Below are positions 1-8,821 of a stretch of 43,086 nt of DNA, piece by piece (position 1 is the first letter of the stretch; each line of letters opens with the position of its first letter). A model generated the notes under the pieces. That model was not told the DNA's origin and searched no databases. It saw only the letters and a program-made list of their open reading frames with translations. A program made the position numbers and the translations under genes. The stretch is from Planctomycetaceae bacterium. Its GTDB lineage: Bacteria; Planctomycetota; Planctomycetia; Pirellulales; Pirellulaceae. The stretch is taken from contig PBOG01000136.1 in NCBI GenBank assembly GCA_002724245.1, positions 1 through 43,086 of the forward strand, read 5' to 3'.

Positions 1-699
1 GTGATACTCGGCCGAATCTGTTTGCGGAAAACCTCCGCGAACGATCCCCGACTCTGTCGTCTCTGGAGGTGGGTTATTGCCAAAATCGCTCATGGCGGAA
101 TAGAGATCATCACTTTCATCAGTGACCGCAGCAGCGGCGACAAAATTGTTCAGTCCTTGCCATCCGCCTTCGATACTGAACCCCGGACCCAGCTGAATCG
201 CTGCCGACACACGGAAGCCAATTTCATCGTCGAATTCCAAGTCTTCGGTGCTCAAAGCAACGTCCGGGTCTGCCAAGCCAGCAGCACCATCTGAACTAAA
301 GACGACATTGCGAGACACTTCATCTCGAGTCAAATAAGTTGTCTCGAAATGAATGTCGTACCAGCGTGGTGCACAAATACCACCTTCGCTGTAGGGCAGC
401 AGCATGTTGAGTACGCGGTGCAGTTGGAAGTTCCCACGAAATCCGCCCATTTCTTCGTAGGATTCTGCCGGCGGCTCTTCTCCCTCGGCATAGGTCGCCG
501 GCATCACCGGCGAGCCATAGCCAACAGGGAAACCGCCAGCGGCGGGTGGAGCAAAGCCGGGGGGAATCGTCGGTTGCCAGCCCGGAACTGGTGCCGGACC
601 AGACGCATAGCCCGAATTAATCTGCGTCTGTCCGGTCGCCGCGGTCAAGCAAGCAACGAGCACGATTACCGATATCGTCCACGCCGTGTGCAGCTTCAT
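1..699 (-). CDS. BBP7-like outer-membrane beta-barrel protein, 3' end outside window
   Basis: An uninterrupted minus-strand frame of 233 codons runs off the left edge, so the C-terminus is missing. The ATG at 699 follows a GGAGAG box. The product starts with a signal peptide (about residues 1-23, MKLHTAWTISVIVLVACLTA), then some 50 Gly/Pro-rich residues. From about residue 105 comes a segment with PRWYDIHFETTYLTRD, EDLEFDDEIGFRVS and FSIEGGWQGLNNF. The pattern of a Trp-Tyr strand with TRD, an LEFD..GFRV strand and a GLNN turn resembles the planctomycete BBP7-type putative porins. The role is probably structural or as a channel in the outer membrane. The family call is inferred from these strands only; export and the open frame are seen directly. 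Confidence 0.6.
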   Translation of the reverse strand, partial: MKLHTAWTISVIVLVACLTAATGQTQINSGYASGPAPVPGWQPTIPPGFAPPAAGGFPVGYGSPVMPATYAEGEEPPAESYEEMGGFRGNFQLHRVLNMLLPYSEGGICAPRWYDIHFETTYLTRDEVSRNVVFSSDGAAGLADPDVALSTEDLEFDDEIGFRVSAAIQLGPGFSIEGGWQGLNNFVAAAAVTDESDDLYSAMSDFGNNPPPETTESGIVRGGFPQTDSAEYH

Positions 700-1149
700 G
701 GGTTTCTCTCCGCGTCGGCTCCAATGCCGCCATGTAATTGCGATGTACTCTTCCAACAGAGGTCCGTCCTGGATCGAGTCAGTCCGTGTTACAAGGCCTG
801 AAACCCTTGCCTGCCGTCAATCGCCAGGCAAAATCCACACGACCGGCTCTACCGGAACCACCATCTACATCGGCAAAGTCCGGAGAAGACTCCTGTCTTT
901 CCCCTTTTTACTGACACAAAAAAACGGATGGGCAGAACTACAGGGACCAAATGACCTTTGCGGCCTGCTAGCTGTGCTTGTATTTCAACCTCAAACGCAC
1001 CAATTCACGCAGGCCACTGCCCGCAAAGCCAGCCACCCCGCAAACGCAGATGGAATAGCGGTCCGGTTTTCCGCCACCAGCCGCGACCACGGCTTGCCAT
1101 GGCCGCCGGCTGACACCTGAGCGCCGGCTTGACGACATCTTCGCCGGGC
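700..1149. other. Divergent intergenic region, no gene seen
   Basis: This 450-bp gap separates the divergent porin-like and von Willebrand A genes. Open frames here have no ribosome-binding site and give Cys/Trp/Arg-rich products with no recognisable motif. It should hold both promoters, but I could not identify a convincing -35/-10 pair. Confidence 0.4.
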
Positions 1150-2406
1150 ATGAAAATCTGGCAGCAAACCATGGTCCCTTTCCAGGATGCAAGCATGGTA
1201 AGCCGGTACAACAGGTACTCCAAGCGACGTCCGCAGGCAGCGCAACAGGCTGCGCTGGACATCCTCGATACCCAGTCCATTGAACGTCGACTCCGTCGAG
1301 TGGGCCGTTGGCGTTACCCGAGTGGGCAAAACTGGATTGGATTATCCGAACCGGACAAAACACGGAAAGCCCCTCCACAGATTGGCCGGTCATCCGCGCA
1401 GAGGTTTCGGCTGTGTCAGCGGAAACAGCGCGCGCAAGTCGGACGCTCCATACCCAGTTGGGGAGTTAGTGCTGGAGTCCACGGGCTACTCATCATCTGC
1501 CTGGCGCTGTTCTCGATTGCCAATGAGGAAATGTACCGCTCAGGGCTGGTAATCCTCGCTCCAGCAACACACCACCTGCCAGACTCCCCTGCTCTGCTAA
1601 AACAACCTTCTGCAACAGTATCTTCCCCAACAAACTGGTCAGCACTGGATCGCGCTGCAGAGGATTCACACACCGCTACCTCAACTCCTGAAACAGCGCC
1701 GCACCTTCCCAGGATCGATCGCCAGAGCAAGCAACCCGCCCATCTGTTCCATGATGCACAAACACTTTTTCGTAGCGGTGGCATCGGCTCAACCACGACT
1801 TCCACGACAAAGCCACACTCACACTCCACACACTTTTTTGGAGTTCCCGGAAATGGATCACGTTTTGTGTTTGTCGTTGACTCTTCACGAAGCATGATGG
1901 GCTCCGATTTCAGCGGACGCCCCTGGAAACATGCACAGCACGAACTCCAGCTGGCGATTTCCCGCCTGGGCCCCACTTGCCAGTTCTACGTCATTTTCTT
2001 TGACGGCGCAGCACACTTGATGTTCGATGAAACGCCGGCAGCAATGCACATGCTCGATGCATCGCCAGAGAATGTCACACGCTTTACCCAATGGATGGCA
2101 AACGTGGAAACGGGTTTCAATACAAGTCCACTACAAGCAGTCAAATGCGCGCTCTCCATACACCCGGACGTCATTTACCTGCTATCCGACGGTGAATTTC
2201 GAGACCAAACGGCGCGTTATCTCAAGAAGAACAATCGACCAACGTCCACAACCGGCAACCGGCCATTCGCGAGCATCGTTCATACCATCGGCTTCCACAA
2301 TCGCTCGGCCCAACGAGTCCTGCGCAATATTGCCAATGGCAATGGGGGCACATACAAATTCGTTCCGGATCCACTCATTGCGGCACGCTTAACGGGTGCC
2401 GAGTAG
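1150..2406 (+). CDS. Membrane-anchored von Willebrand factor A domain protein
   Basis: The roughly 418-residue product has a basic N-terminal region, one membrane span at about residues 104-123 (WGVSAGVHGLLIICLALFSI), a 110-residue Ser/Thr/Pro-rich linker and a C-terminal vWA domain. The domain begins with RFVFVVDSSRSMMGSD, a standard DxSxS metal-binding (MIDAS) motif, followed by FYVIFFDGAA, a Thr at the expected second position and DVIYLLSDGEF. vWA domains bind partners through a divalent metal; the partner here is unknown and no neighbouring gene suggests one. Starts at 1150, 1171 and 1195 are in frame. An AGGA seven bases before 1195 makes that one attractive, and the first 15 residues may be untranslated. 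Single-gene planctomycete proteins with this layout are common, usually without known function. Confidence 0.8.
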   Translation: MKIWQQTMVPFQDASMVSRYNRYSKRRPQAAQQAALDILDTQSIERRLRRVGRWRYPSGQNWIGLSEPDKTRKAPPQIGRSSAQRFRLCQRKQRAQVGRSIPSWGVSAGVHGLLIICLALFSIANEEMYRSGLVILAPATHHLPDSPALLKQPSATVSSPTNWSALDRAAEDSHTATSTPETAPHLPRIDRQSKQPAHLFHDAQTLFRSGGIGSTTTSTTKPHSHSTHFFGVPGNGSRFVFVVDSSRSMMGSDFSGRPWKHAQHELQLAISRLGPTCQFYVIFFDGAAHLMFDETPAAMHMLDASPENVTRFTQWMANVETGFNTSPLQAVKCALSIHPDVIYLLSDGEFRDQTARYLKKNNRPTSTTGNRPFASIVHTIGFHNRSAQRVLRNIANGNGGTYKFVPDPLIAARLTGAE

Positions 2407-2494
2407 GTACTGGGACCGTCCCCAGCTATCCACCGTGTTGCACAATGTTGCCCGCGCCGGTCCACCCTGGCGACACACACGCAAGTCACGGTAT

Positions 2495-4117
2495 TTACCG
2501 ATACTCACCCATGCGATCTGTCCCAACGTGACCGATGCGAATACGGCGCCACAGAGCCAGTTGCCAGATCACAGCACCCAAGCACACAAAGCACAAACCG
2601 CTGGTCAATCCGAGTCCTGCGAGTTCGTAGCGAACTCCATAGTGGACCAGGTCAAACACGCGAAACGCTACCGTACTCACACCTGGTGGTAACACCAGGA
2701 TTGTTGTCGCCAAATCCCCCATCCCCATGGCAAACGTCACCAAGGCAGCAACACCAAGTCCTGCTCGACTCGGCCAGACCAACAAATGCCAAAAGATGCG
2801 TCCGCGACTAGCTCCTTCAAGAACTGCCTGATCGATCAACACCTGCGCAACCGCTTGAACATGAATCCATGTCAATAACAAACACATCGGTAGGCAACGT
2901 ATTGCAAGGCAGATGACCGGAGCCAGGATCGTTTTGTCATACAACCAGAACAATGGCTGCAGATTAATCTGTTCAACACACCATATCGACCACAATCCAA
3001 TCAAGGGGCCGGGAATCACCATGGTCACCGCAGCAACCAATAACGCGGGTACACAACGCCAGCCGCCGCGCCGCCCCAACCAGGCAAGGGGCAAAGCAAT
3101 GGAAAAACAGATCAGCGTAGCTGAACCACTAATGGCAAAGGTCCAGAAGAAGTCGGACGAAAACTTCGCCGGCGTCTGTAACACAACCCGCATGAATTGG
3201 ACAACTGACCAATCACGGACAGCATCGACCGACGAACCAGGCCCAATGGCTCCCGCCTTGTAGCAGAGGTTTGCGAACGGTATTCCAGCGACTACGCAGA
3301 GAACTCCCCAGACTGGCAGCCCGACCACCCAACGCCAATACCCGAGCGGAAAAACCCGTGCAGGCCGAAGGATTACCCAGTTACCAGGGGACGGCAACCA
3401 GAACGTTACGAGCAACACGAACCCGAGAAGGCACACCAATAACGACGCCACTGGACCGAAACCGAGTGACGCCTCACCCAAGCTGCTACCCAAAGCAAAC
3501 CCTGTGTAGATCTCTTCGGCGTACGTCCGCACACCAAGCAAGTCAGTGACGGTCATTTCACCGGAAGTGGTGACTAGAATCCAGCATCCGGCCACCGCGA
3601 CCGCGTTAGCCGTTCGTGGCAAGGTGATCTTCAATAACACAGCGCGCGGCGTAGCGTCGAGCAACGCCTGATCCTCTAACTCCGGGTCCATCAATCGTAA
3701 ACCTGTCCCCACAATTAAAGTGACCCACGGAATGGCAGCGACACCATGTATCCAGACTGCCCCCAACCAGGAATGAAGTGGTGGACGGTTCAAACCAGTG
3801 CCGACCGTGTACCAACCCAATCGTCCAAATCCAGCGTCCCAAGCGGTTGCCTGAACAAATAACGGGACCAGCAGCATCCCAGCCAGCACCAAACAGGCAA
3901 GCCTTCTACCGGGCAAATCAGTCCGCACCAGTAAGATCGCGAGCAAAGCACCCAATGGCAAGCTGAGCGCCGAAGCTCCAAGTGCCAGGCGAAACGAACT
4001 GAGTGCCAGCCAGCGTGTCCGTGGGTCAGTTCCCAGGTAGAACCCCCCACCTGCGATCATCAGCAGGAGTCCAGCGCCCAAGCAATAACGCCAGTTAACT
4101 CGAGAGGACCACGTCAT
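2495..4117 (-). CDS. Iron(III)-type ABC transporter permease (FbpB-like, two fused permease domains)
   Basis: At 540 residues with about twelve hydrophobic segments it has the length of FbpB/SfuB-type permeases, in which two BPD_transp_1 domains are fused. Both cytoplasmic EAA-type loops that contact the ATPase are visible: EDQALLDATPRAVLLKITLP in the first half and IDQAVLEGASRGRIFW in the second. Such permeases move ferric iron or similar small substrates across the inner membrane, driven by an ATPase and fed by a periplasmic binding protein. Neither partner is encoded nearby, so it is an orphan permease here. It lies downstream of maf on the same strand, 147 bp apart, with an inverted repeat between them. 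The substrate is inferred from general resemblance only. Confidence 0.8.
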   Translation of the reverse strand: MTWSSRVNWRYCLGAGLLLMIAGGGFYLGTDPRTRWLALSSFRLALGASALSLPLGALLAILLVRTDLPGRRLACLVLAGMLLVPLFVQATAWDAGFGRLGWYTVGTGLNRPPLHSWLGAVWIHGVAAIPWVTLIVGTGLRLMDPELEDQALLDATPRAVLLKITLPRTANAVAVAGCWILVTTSGEMTVTDLLGVRTYAEEIYTGFALGSSLGEASLGFGPVASLLVCLLGFVLLVTFWLPSPGNWVILRPARVFPLGYWRWVVGLPVWGVLCVVAGIPFANLCYKAGAIGPGSSVDAVRDWSVVQFMRVVLQTPAKFSSDFFWTFAISGSATLICFSIALPLAWLGRRGGWRCVPALLVAAVTMVIPGPLIGLWSIWCVEQINLQPLFWLYDKTILAPVICLAIRCLPMCLLLTWIHVQAVAQVLIDQAVLEGASRGRIFWHLLVWPSRAGLGVAALVTFAMGMGDLATTILVLPPGVSTVAFRVFDLVHYGVRYELAGLGLTSGLCFVCLGAVIWQLALWRRIRIGHVGTDRMGEYR

Positions 4118-4183
4118 CGAGATCTCAACCCATGTAACAGTTAAGAACGACAGGAGACCGCCAACAGCGTATCACGTCCCTTC

Positions 4184-4227
4184 ATTACTGACGCCTGCGA
4201 ACTCCGCGAAAACACGCATTCAGTAAT
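4184..4227. repeat. Inverted repeat between maf and the permease gene
   Basis: Perfect 8-bp arms ATTACTGA (4184-4191) and TCAGTAAT (4220-4227) are separated by 28 bp. The repeat lies in the spacer downstream of maf and 67 bp before the permease start. It could be a regulator site or a weak hairpin; there is no T-run, so it is not an intrinsic terminator. Confidence 0.4.
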
Positions 4228-4264
4228 AACTACCGATTGAAACCCGGCTTTCGTCAGAATGATT

Positions 4265-4864
4265 CTACCGATGGTCAAAGGGTGCGTAACCTGCGTCGAT
4301 TAACAACGACGAGAACAACTCCAGAGGCATACCCACGACATTTGAAGCACTGCCCTTTACGATACGAAGCCAGTCAAGGCCATCCTGGTAACCGAATGCA
4401 CCCGCTTTCCCAGCCCATCCTCCACTTTGAAGATATCGTGCCAGCTGCTCATCACTAACTGAGTCCATTACCAGGGTGGTCACTGACACACCCTTCCATT
4501 TCCTGGCACCAGGCATCTCAACCAGGCAGAGCCCACTGTATACCCGGTGTTCTCCGCCCCGAAGCTGCAACAACATGCGACGCGCGTCCGTGACACTCGA
4601 CGGTTTTCCCATAATCGAACCTTTGCATTCGACCACGGTATCACAACCCACGACCACCGCTGTCTCCAAATTTGCTGCCACTGCCAACGCTTTTTGTTCG
4701 GCCAGTCTCTCGACTAACTCTGTAGCGGATTCTCCATCAAATGGTCCTCCTTCGTGATCCGACGCGGGTGGTAATACCCGAAAATCGTACCCCGCGTGCG
4801 TCAGCAGGTCCTTGCGTTGTGGTGATCGGCTAGCCAGTACTAACCTCGGTGGAATCTTGTTCAT
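4265..4864 (-). CDS. maf: Maf-family nucleoside triphosphate pyrophosphatase
   Basis: The 199-residue product has the full Maf fold signature: LVLASRSPQRKDLL at the N-terminus (Ser-x-Ser-Pro-x-Arg phosphate-binding loop), a central GCDTVVECKGSIMGKP with the catalytic Asp, and YSGLCLVE. Near the end are GAFGYQDGLDWLRIVKGSASNVVGMPLELF, the GxxxIxGxxxNVxGLP-type block. Maf enzymes hydrolyse non-canonical or modified nucleotides such as dTTP, UTP or their methylated forms to monophosphates. The ATG at 4864 has AGGA five bases upstream and is preferred over the GTG one codon before. It is divergent from the pseudouridine synthase gene with about 90 bp between starts. Confidence 0.93.
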   Translation of the reverse strand: MNKIPPRLVLASRSPQRKDLLTHAGYDFRVLPPASDHEGGPFDGESATELVERLAEQKALAVAANLETAVVVGCDTVVECKGSIMGKPSSVTDARRMLLQLRGGEHRVYSGLCLVEMPGARKWKGVSVTTLVMDSVSDEQLARYLQSGGWAGKAGAFGYQDGLDWLRIVKGSASNVVGMPLELFSSLLIDAGYAPFDHR

Positions 4865-4956
4865 CACTTTCCTGGAGCTGGGAAGGTGCGGGGAAAAGAG
4901 CCATAATCAGGGCCACCACACCGCCCTTCCTGGTCCGCAAATCCGGTACCCACTGC

Positions 4957-5631
4957 ATGACGGTCTCCCTGGACATACTGTACGAAGATAACCATCTCCT
5001 GGTGGTAAACAAACCGGCCAATCTCCCTACGATGGGAGCAGCGCGGGGAAAGGAGACGCTGGCTGCAATTGCAAAAGGTTATTTGAAAACGAAATACGAC
5101 AAACCGGGCAACGCTTACCTGGGTGTTGTCAGTCGACTTGACGCCGTTGCGACGGGCGTGATTGTGCTCGCACGCACTTCGAAAGCCGCCAAACGGCTAA
5201 CGGAACAGTTTCGCCACGGCGACGTTGTCAAAGAGTACTGGGCAATGGTCGAAAAATGCCCACACCCAACCTCCGCCCAGTGTGTCGATTGGATACGCAA
5301 GAACGAACAGCAACGCAGAATGGTCGTTGTAGAAAATGGGAATCCTGGAGCTCGTGAGGCACGGTTGCGTTACTCCGTCATCCAAGAACAGCCACATGCA
5401 AGCGCCTTACGGGTTTGCCTGGAAACTGGGAGAAAGCACCAGATTCGACTCCAACTAGCGCATCGAGGCTGCCCCATCCTGGGTGACCGCAAGTATGGCA
5501 GTCAACGCAACTTCGCACCTGGCATCGCTCTTCATGCACGTTCTCTCGGACTACAACACCCTGTGCGTCAGGTACAACTAGATTTCCTGGCACCTCTGCC
5601 GCGTTCATGGCGTCCTTTCCAGCTGGATTAA
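4957..5631 (+). CDS. RluA-family RNA pseudouridine synthase without S4 domain
   Basis: Taking the ATG at 4957, the product is 224 residues and begins directly with the catalytic domain (DILYEDNHLLVVNKPANLPT). The catalytic motif is SRLDAVATGVIVLARTSKAA, the family HRLDxxTSG block with its conserved Asp; Ser replaces His and Ala replaces Thr. The GRKHQIRLQLAHRGCPILGD block also fits. Such enzymes isomerise uridines in rRNA or tRNA. The S4 RNA-binding domain of RluC/RluD is absent, giving a short RluA/TruC-like form, so the target cannot be told. The open frame reaches back to 4849, but those extra residues overlap maf and have no family match. Confidence 0.9.
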   Translation: MTVSLDILYEDNHLLVVNKPANLPTMGAARGKETLAAIAKGYLKTKYDKPGNAYLGVVSRLDAVATGVIVLARTSKAAKRLTEQFRHGDVVKEYWAMVEKCPHPTSAQCVDWIRKNEQQRRMVVVENGNPGAREARLRYSVIQEQPHASALRVCLETGRKHQIRLQLAHRGCPILGDRKYGSQRNFAPGIALHARSLGLQHPVRQVQLDFLAPLPRSWRPFQLD

Positions 5632-5677
5632 TACACGCCCGATTTCAGCAAGAGCCAAGACGCCGCCTGTCCTGCAA

Positions 5678-5707
5678 GTGACTTTCCTGACTGATTCGTG
5701 ATACAAT
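5678..5707 (+). promoter_or_regulatory. Possible extended -10 promoter for the kinase gene
   Basis: GTGACT at 5678-5683 (4 of 6 to the -35 consensus) is followed after 18 bp by TACAAT at 5702-5707, which is preceded by TG one base upstream (extended -10). If used, transcription starts near 5714. That excludes the GTG at 5698 as a start and leaves about 170 nt before the ATG at 5887. Confidence 0.35.
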
Positions 5708-5886
5708 CCAGGGCATGGGAAATGGAGGCTGGGGCTCTGGCGGACCGCCACGCCAATCCACTCTTCAACATCTCATCTGTGGTTTGCCGCTCTCTTCGCC
5801 GTTCGGTGATGGCATTGCCGAGTATTGCGTCTCTGTTCGTCAGGATTCCTGCTACCTGTCACCCCGTAGACACTCCGAGACGATTC

Positions 5887-7299
5887 ATGAGCGTTGCCCG
5901 TAAATCCACATTTCGCGCGTCGGCGTTATTGTCCGGGATCGTCACACGAGAACAGCTTAAACAAGCGCTTGATGTGCTTCGTTCCAGCGAAAGTCACGAT
6001 ACACCACGTTCCTCCGTATCCGACGAACGACTGTCACAGCAGTTGGTAGAAATGGAGCTACTGACCACCTATCAGGTGCATCAACTGAAAACCGGCCGTA
6101 CTAAACTCACACTCGGGCCATACGTCATCACGGATTGGATTGGCCAAGGTGGTATGGGCCAGGTCTATAAGGCCGTCCATCAGGTAATGGGACGTGAGTC
6201 AGCAATCAAAGTACTGCCACAAGACAAGTCAACTCCCGAGGCAATCGCAAGTTTCCAACACGAAATCCGCATGCAGGCTCAATTGGACCATGTCAATTTA
6301 GTGCGTGCGTTCGATGCCGGACACGACGGCAATGTGCATTACCTTGTCACGGAATATGTGCCAGGCACTGACTTGCGTCGCCTGCTGCGCTCAGAAGGCC
6401 CGCTTACAATCCAACAAGCGGCAAATATCGCCATGCAAGCGGCGAACGGCCTGGATTACGCGCACCAAAGCGGCCTCATCCATCGCGATGTCAAACCTGG
6501 CAATCTTCTGGTCACCCCCGACGGACGAGCGAAAGTTTCCGACCTCGGACTCTCCGCCTTTATGCACCAACCTGATGATGACCCGCGCGCAGGAAAGATC
6601 GTAGGGACTGTCGACTATCTCTCGCCGGAACAAATCCGCTCACCAAGCGAAGTAACCGCGGCAAGTGACATCTACTCCCTGGGCTGCACCCTGTACTACG
6701 CTGTTACAGGAAAAGTGCCTTTCCCCGGAGGATCCGTGGCAGAAAAGACACGCCGGCATCTTGAAGAAACCCCCTGGCACCCCCGCCGATTCAACCCTGA
6801 TCTCAACGAAGAATTCGTTGAGATCATTGCGGACATGATGGAAAAAGACCCTGGGTTGCGGATTCAATCGGCTGCCGAGGTTGCTGCTCGCCTTGAGCCA
6901 TGGTGTGGTGATTCGGAAACGACACCCTCTTTCCAGATACGGCGGATGCCCTGGATGCCGCCGCCACTGTCCATGGACGTTGAGGACGACGATCTCCAGG
7001 AAACCAATGGTGCAGAAATTCACCCCGTTGACTTTGGAACGATTGACTTCCGCCCAGCGGAAGCGGAAAGCCTGAGCGAACTCTCGCAGGGTACCAATCC
7101 AATCGCGTCCGCAAACGATGAGACCTGGGACGATACCCGCACGCCAGCAACATTGCGGGGAGCCGCCCCCAGCACTACCCCACAGACCAATAGCCTATCG
7201 CAGTCAGCCACCGCGGTCGCCATTGCATTGGCTATCTCGATTCCTGTCTCTTTGCTGCTCGGTACAGTACTCGGGTTCCTGTTGCGGTCAGTCATGTAA
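5887..7299 (+). CDS. Transmembrane serine/threonine protein kinase (planctomycete type)
   Basis: From the ATG at 5887 the product is 470 residues. Residues 1-75 form the helical segment common before planctomycete kinases (LLSGIVTREQLKQAL and LVEMELLTTYQVHQL). The Hanks-type kinase domain follows: glycine loop GQGGMGQVYKA (86-96), Lys108 in AIKVL, catalytic HRDVKPGNLL (199-208), DLG in place of DFG (219-221) and SPE for APE. All catalytic residues are present, so it should be active. A roughly 170-residue acidic linker leads to a C-terminal membrane anchor (AVAIALAISIPVSLLLGTVL). There is no sensor domain after the anchor. The open frame extends to 5698, and ATGs at 5722 and 5809 are possible starts, but the added sequence has no family resemblance. 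Targets are unknown. Confidence 0.9.
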   Translation: MSVARKSTFRASALLSGIVTREQLKQALDVLRSSESHDTPRSSVSDERLSQQLVEMELLTTYQVHQLKTGRTKLTLGPYVITDWIGQGGMGQVYKAVHQVMGRESAIKVLPQDKSTPEAIASFQHEIRMQAQLDHVNLVRAFDAGHDGNVHYLVTEYVPGTDLRRLLRSEGPLTIQQAANIAMQAANGLDYAHQSGLIHRDVKPGNLLVTPDGRAKVSDLGLSAFMHQPDDDPRAGKIVGTVDYLSPEQIRSPSEVTAASDIYSLGCTLYYAVTGKVPFPGGSVAEKTRRHLEETPWHPRRFNPDLNEEFVEIIADMMEKDPGLRIQSAAEVAARLEPWCGDSETTPSFQIRRMPWMPPPLSMDVEDDDLQETNGAEIHPVDFGTIDFRPAEAESLSELSQGTNPIASANDETWDDTRTPATLRGAAPSTTPQTNSLSQSATAVAIALAISIPVSLLLGTVLGFLLRSVM

Positions 7300-7390
7300 A
7301 CCGTTGTCACCTGATTCAGCCCCAGGCGACTGATCGGTTTACCGAACTGCCTCCCGACAGCAATCCGCCGACGCGTCGTATTGCGGCAAC

Positions 7391-7423
7391 AAAAACAGGC
7401 CCGGCCGTAATGGCCGGGCCTGT
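7391..7423 (-). terminator. Strong intrinsic terminator for hsp20
   Basis: A perfect 12-bp stem (7395-7406 with 7412-7423, GC-rich) encloses a GTAAT loop. Read on the minus strand it is followed by TTTTGTT. It lies 37 bp beyond the hsp20 stop codon and between convergent genes, so it may also stop kinase transcripts. Confidence 0.8.
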
Positions 7424-7459
7424 CAAAATGCGACTTGTTACTGAGAGCAACAAGCCAGG

Positions 7460-7903
7460 TTACCGCTGTACCTCAATCCGCTTTGCCGCAACCCGGGGCG
7501 CCTTCGGAATCGTTACGAGCAATACCCCGTCACGGTATGTGGCGTCGATCTGATCGGCATCCACATCCTCACCCAAAACTATCAGTCGCTCAAACTTGCC
7601 ATATCTACATTCCATGCGAAGTCGCTTTTTCGCATTTTCGGACTCCCTCCACTGCCGTTCACCGGAGATAGCAAGCTGACCATCCTTAAACTCAATCTGC
7701 AGTGCCTCAGGTGACACGCCAGGCAAGTCCAGGGCTATCTCTACATGCCCTTCGCCTTCCGAAATATTGAGCGCGGGAACAAACGTCTCTTGGTCAGGCG
7801 ATCGATCGATTCCCAATTGATCAAATAGCAGAGAAATCTCGCCCTGCAGATTGGGAAACAACTTCGAACCATGCCGCCGCTGTGAAGCCTGTAATTGAAC
7901 CAT
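7460..7903 (-). CDS. Hsp20/alpha-crystallin family small heat-shock protein
   Basis: The 147-residue product has a short N-terminal arm and one alpha-crystallin domain, from PALNISEGEGHVEIALDLPG to a TYRDGVLLVTIPKA strand (the GVLxVxxPK signature). LAISGERQWRESE lies in the middle and an Arg-rich strand, RMECRYGKFERLIVL, in the dimerisation region. The C-terminal KRIEVQR tail ends in IEV, the I-x-I/V type motif used in oligomer assembly. It should act as an ATP-independent holdase for unfolding cytoplasmic proteins. The ATG at 7903 has AAGGAG upstream on the coding strand; the longer frame to 7951 is unnecessary. No canonical CIRCE element is visible upstream, but palindromes lie about 340-390 bp away. 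Confidence 0.93.
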   Translation of the reverse strand: MVQLQASQRRHGSKLFPNLQGEISLLFDQLGIDRSPDQETFVPALNISEGEGHVEIALDLPGVSPEALQIEFKDGQLAISGERQWRESENAKKRLRMECRYGKFERLIVLGEDVDADQIDATYRDGVLLVTIPKAPRVAAKRIEVQR

Positions 7904-8239
7904 GCCAATTCTCCTTGCCTGAATACACCCCTTGTCTACTGTGTCGCGCATCCCCCATCTGCTGGGATGTAAAGCGATTGAGAATGCAACGTCGTGATCA
8001 AATCATCACGCGGCTCCTTGTACCCTGTACTGGCATGTTCGCAGCATCGCTGACCATCTCGCCGATCGCCAACGAATTCAGTAACCTCTTCCGGCACAGG
8101 GAATCGGGAGCTGATTCAATGAAATGCAAGAACCGTGCCATTCACCGAGAACAAAAACGCAACCAACTGATATCAAAGGCTTTATGAGTATTCAAATCAC
8201 CAGATAAATTTGTCGTCAAACAAACACGCACCGCCAGGA

Positions 8240-8290
8240 GTGCCATTTTGGCACAAATGTGCAAATAGAGAAATTGGTGCCAATTTGGCA
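8240..8290. repeat. Two similar palindromes, operator-like
   Basis: GTGCCA-TTT-TGGCAC (8240-8254) and TGCCA-ATT-TGGCA (8278-8290) are perfect palindromes sharing the core TGCCA-N3-TGGCA. Their centres are 37 bp apart, about three and a half helical turns. Spacing and symmetry suggest binding of a dimeric regulator. They do not match the CIRCE consensus. Confidence 0.5.
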
Positions 8291-8778
8291 TCCCGAGCTA
8301 CTCTCTGCGGACCAGGTATTGTCAATTACCTTTCCTTCTGGGCAGGAAGCTGGCCGCTGCGTTAGCGTAATGCAAAACAGCGGACTATTCCCTGGCTGTC
8401 CACTCAGTTAAGTGGGGTGCAGTATTTCAGGCGCCATTTCGCCGGTATCAGCAACCGACATCGAATCCAGAACCGGCTTGTGCTGAGCCAAACATCATGT
8501 GGGCATAATGCATAGCCACAGATATGGAGTTACTGCCTGGATGCTTTCACAGTTGAAAAACTCCTCCGACCCCTACCACCCCTGAAACACAAATAAAGAA
8601 GACACACGGACTTACCCGACGCCTGCCAATAAATCTCCTTCTCTGGCTTGGGGGCAGACGACAATAGCCGTGTTCGGGAAAGCTCAAGTGCGGACTTCGT
8701 GCCACATGGAGAGCTGTAGCGTTCCAATTGCAGTGGCCCAGTTCATCAGCAATAACACCCTGGACCATTTCTGTCCTG

Positions 8779-8821
8779 TTTTCTCATGCCAAATTTCTTA
8801 TGCAAATTTTCTGATGCGAAA
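8779..8821. repeat. Three tandem 13-15 bp direct repeats
   Basis: Consecutive copies are TTTTCTCATGCCAAA (8779-8793), TTTCTTATGCAAA (8794-8806) and TTTTCTGATGCGAAA (8807-8821), with no bases between them. They end 117 bp before the start of the lysine-rich repeat protein gene and may be regulator sites for it. Confidence 0.55.

Noticed and set aside
968-1393. Minus-strand open frame of 141 codons overlapping the start of the vWA gene
   Set aside because: It is rich in Cys, Trp and Arg, has no ribosome-binding site or family motif, and overlaps the better-supported plus-strand gene.
5698-5886. Extended N-terminus for the protein kinase from the GTG at 5698
   Set aside because: The GTG lies inside a likely promoter and the extra residues do not resemble the planctomycete kinase N-terminus; the ATG at 5887 is preferred, though 5722 or 5809 cannot be excluded.
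8240-8290. CIRCE heat-shock element or sigma54 promoter
   Set aside because: The palindromes do not match TTAGCACTC-N9-GAGTGCTAA. The TGGCAC and TGCA pair is one base off the required -24/-12 spacing.
8530-8768. Two overlapping minus-strand open frames in the gene-poor region
   Set aside because: Neither has a ribosome-binding site or recognisable domain, and their composition looks like noncoding sequence.
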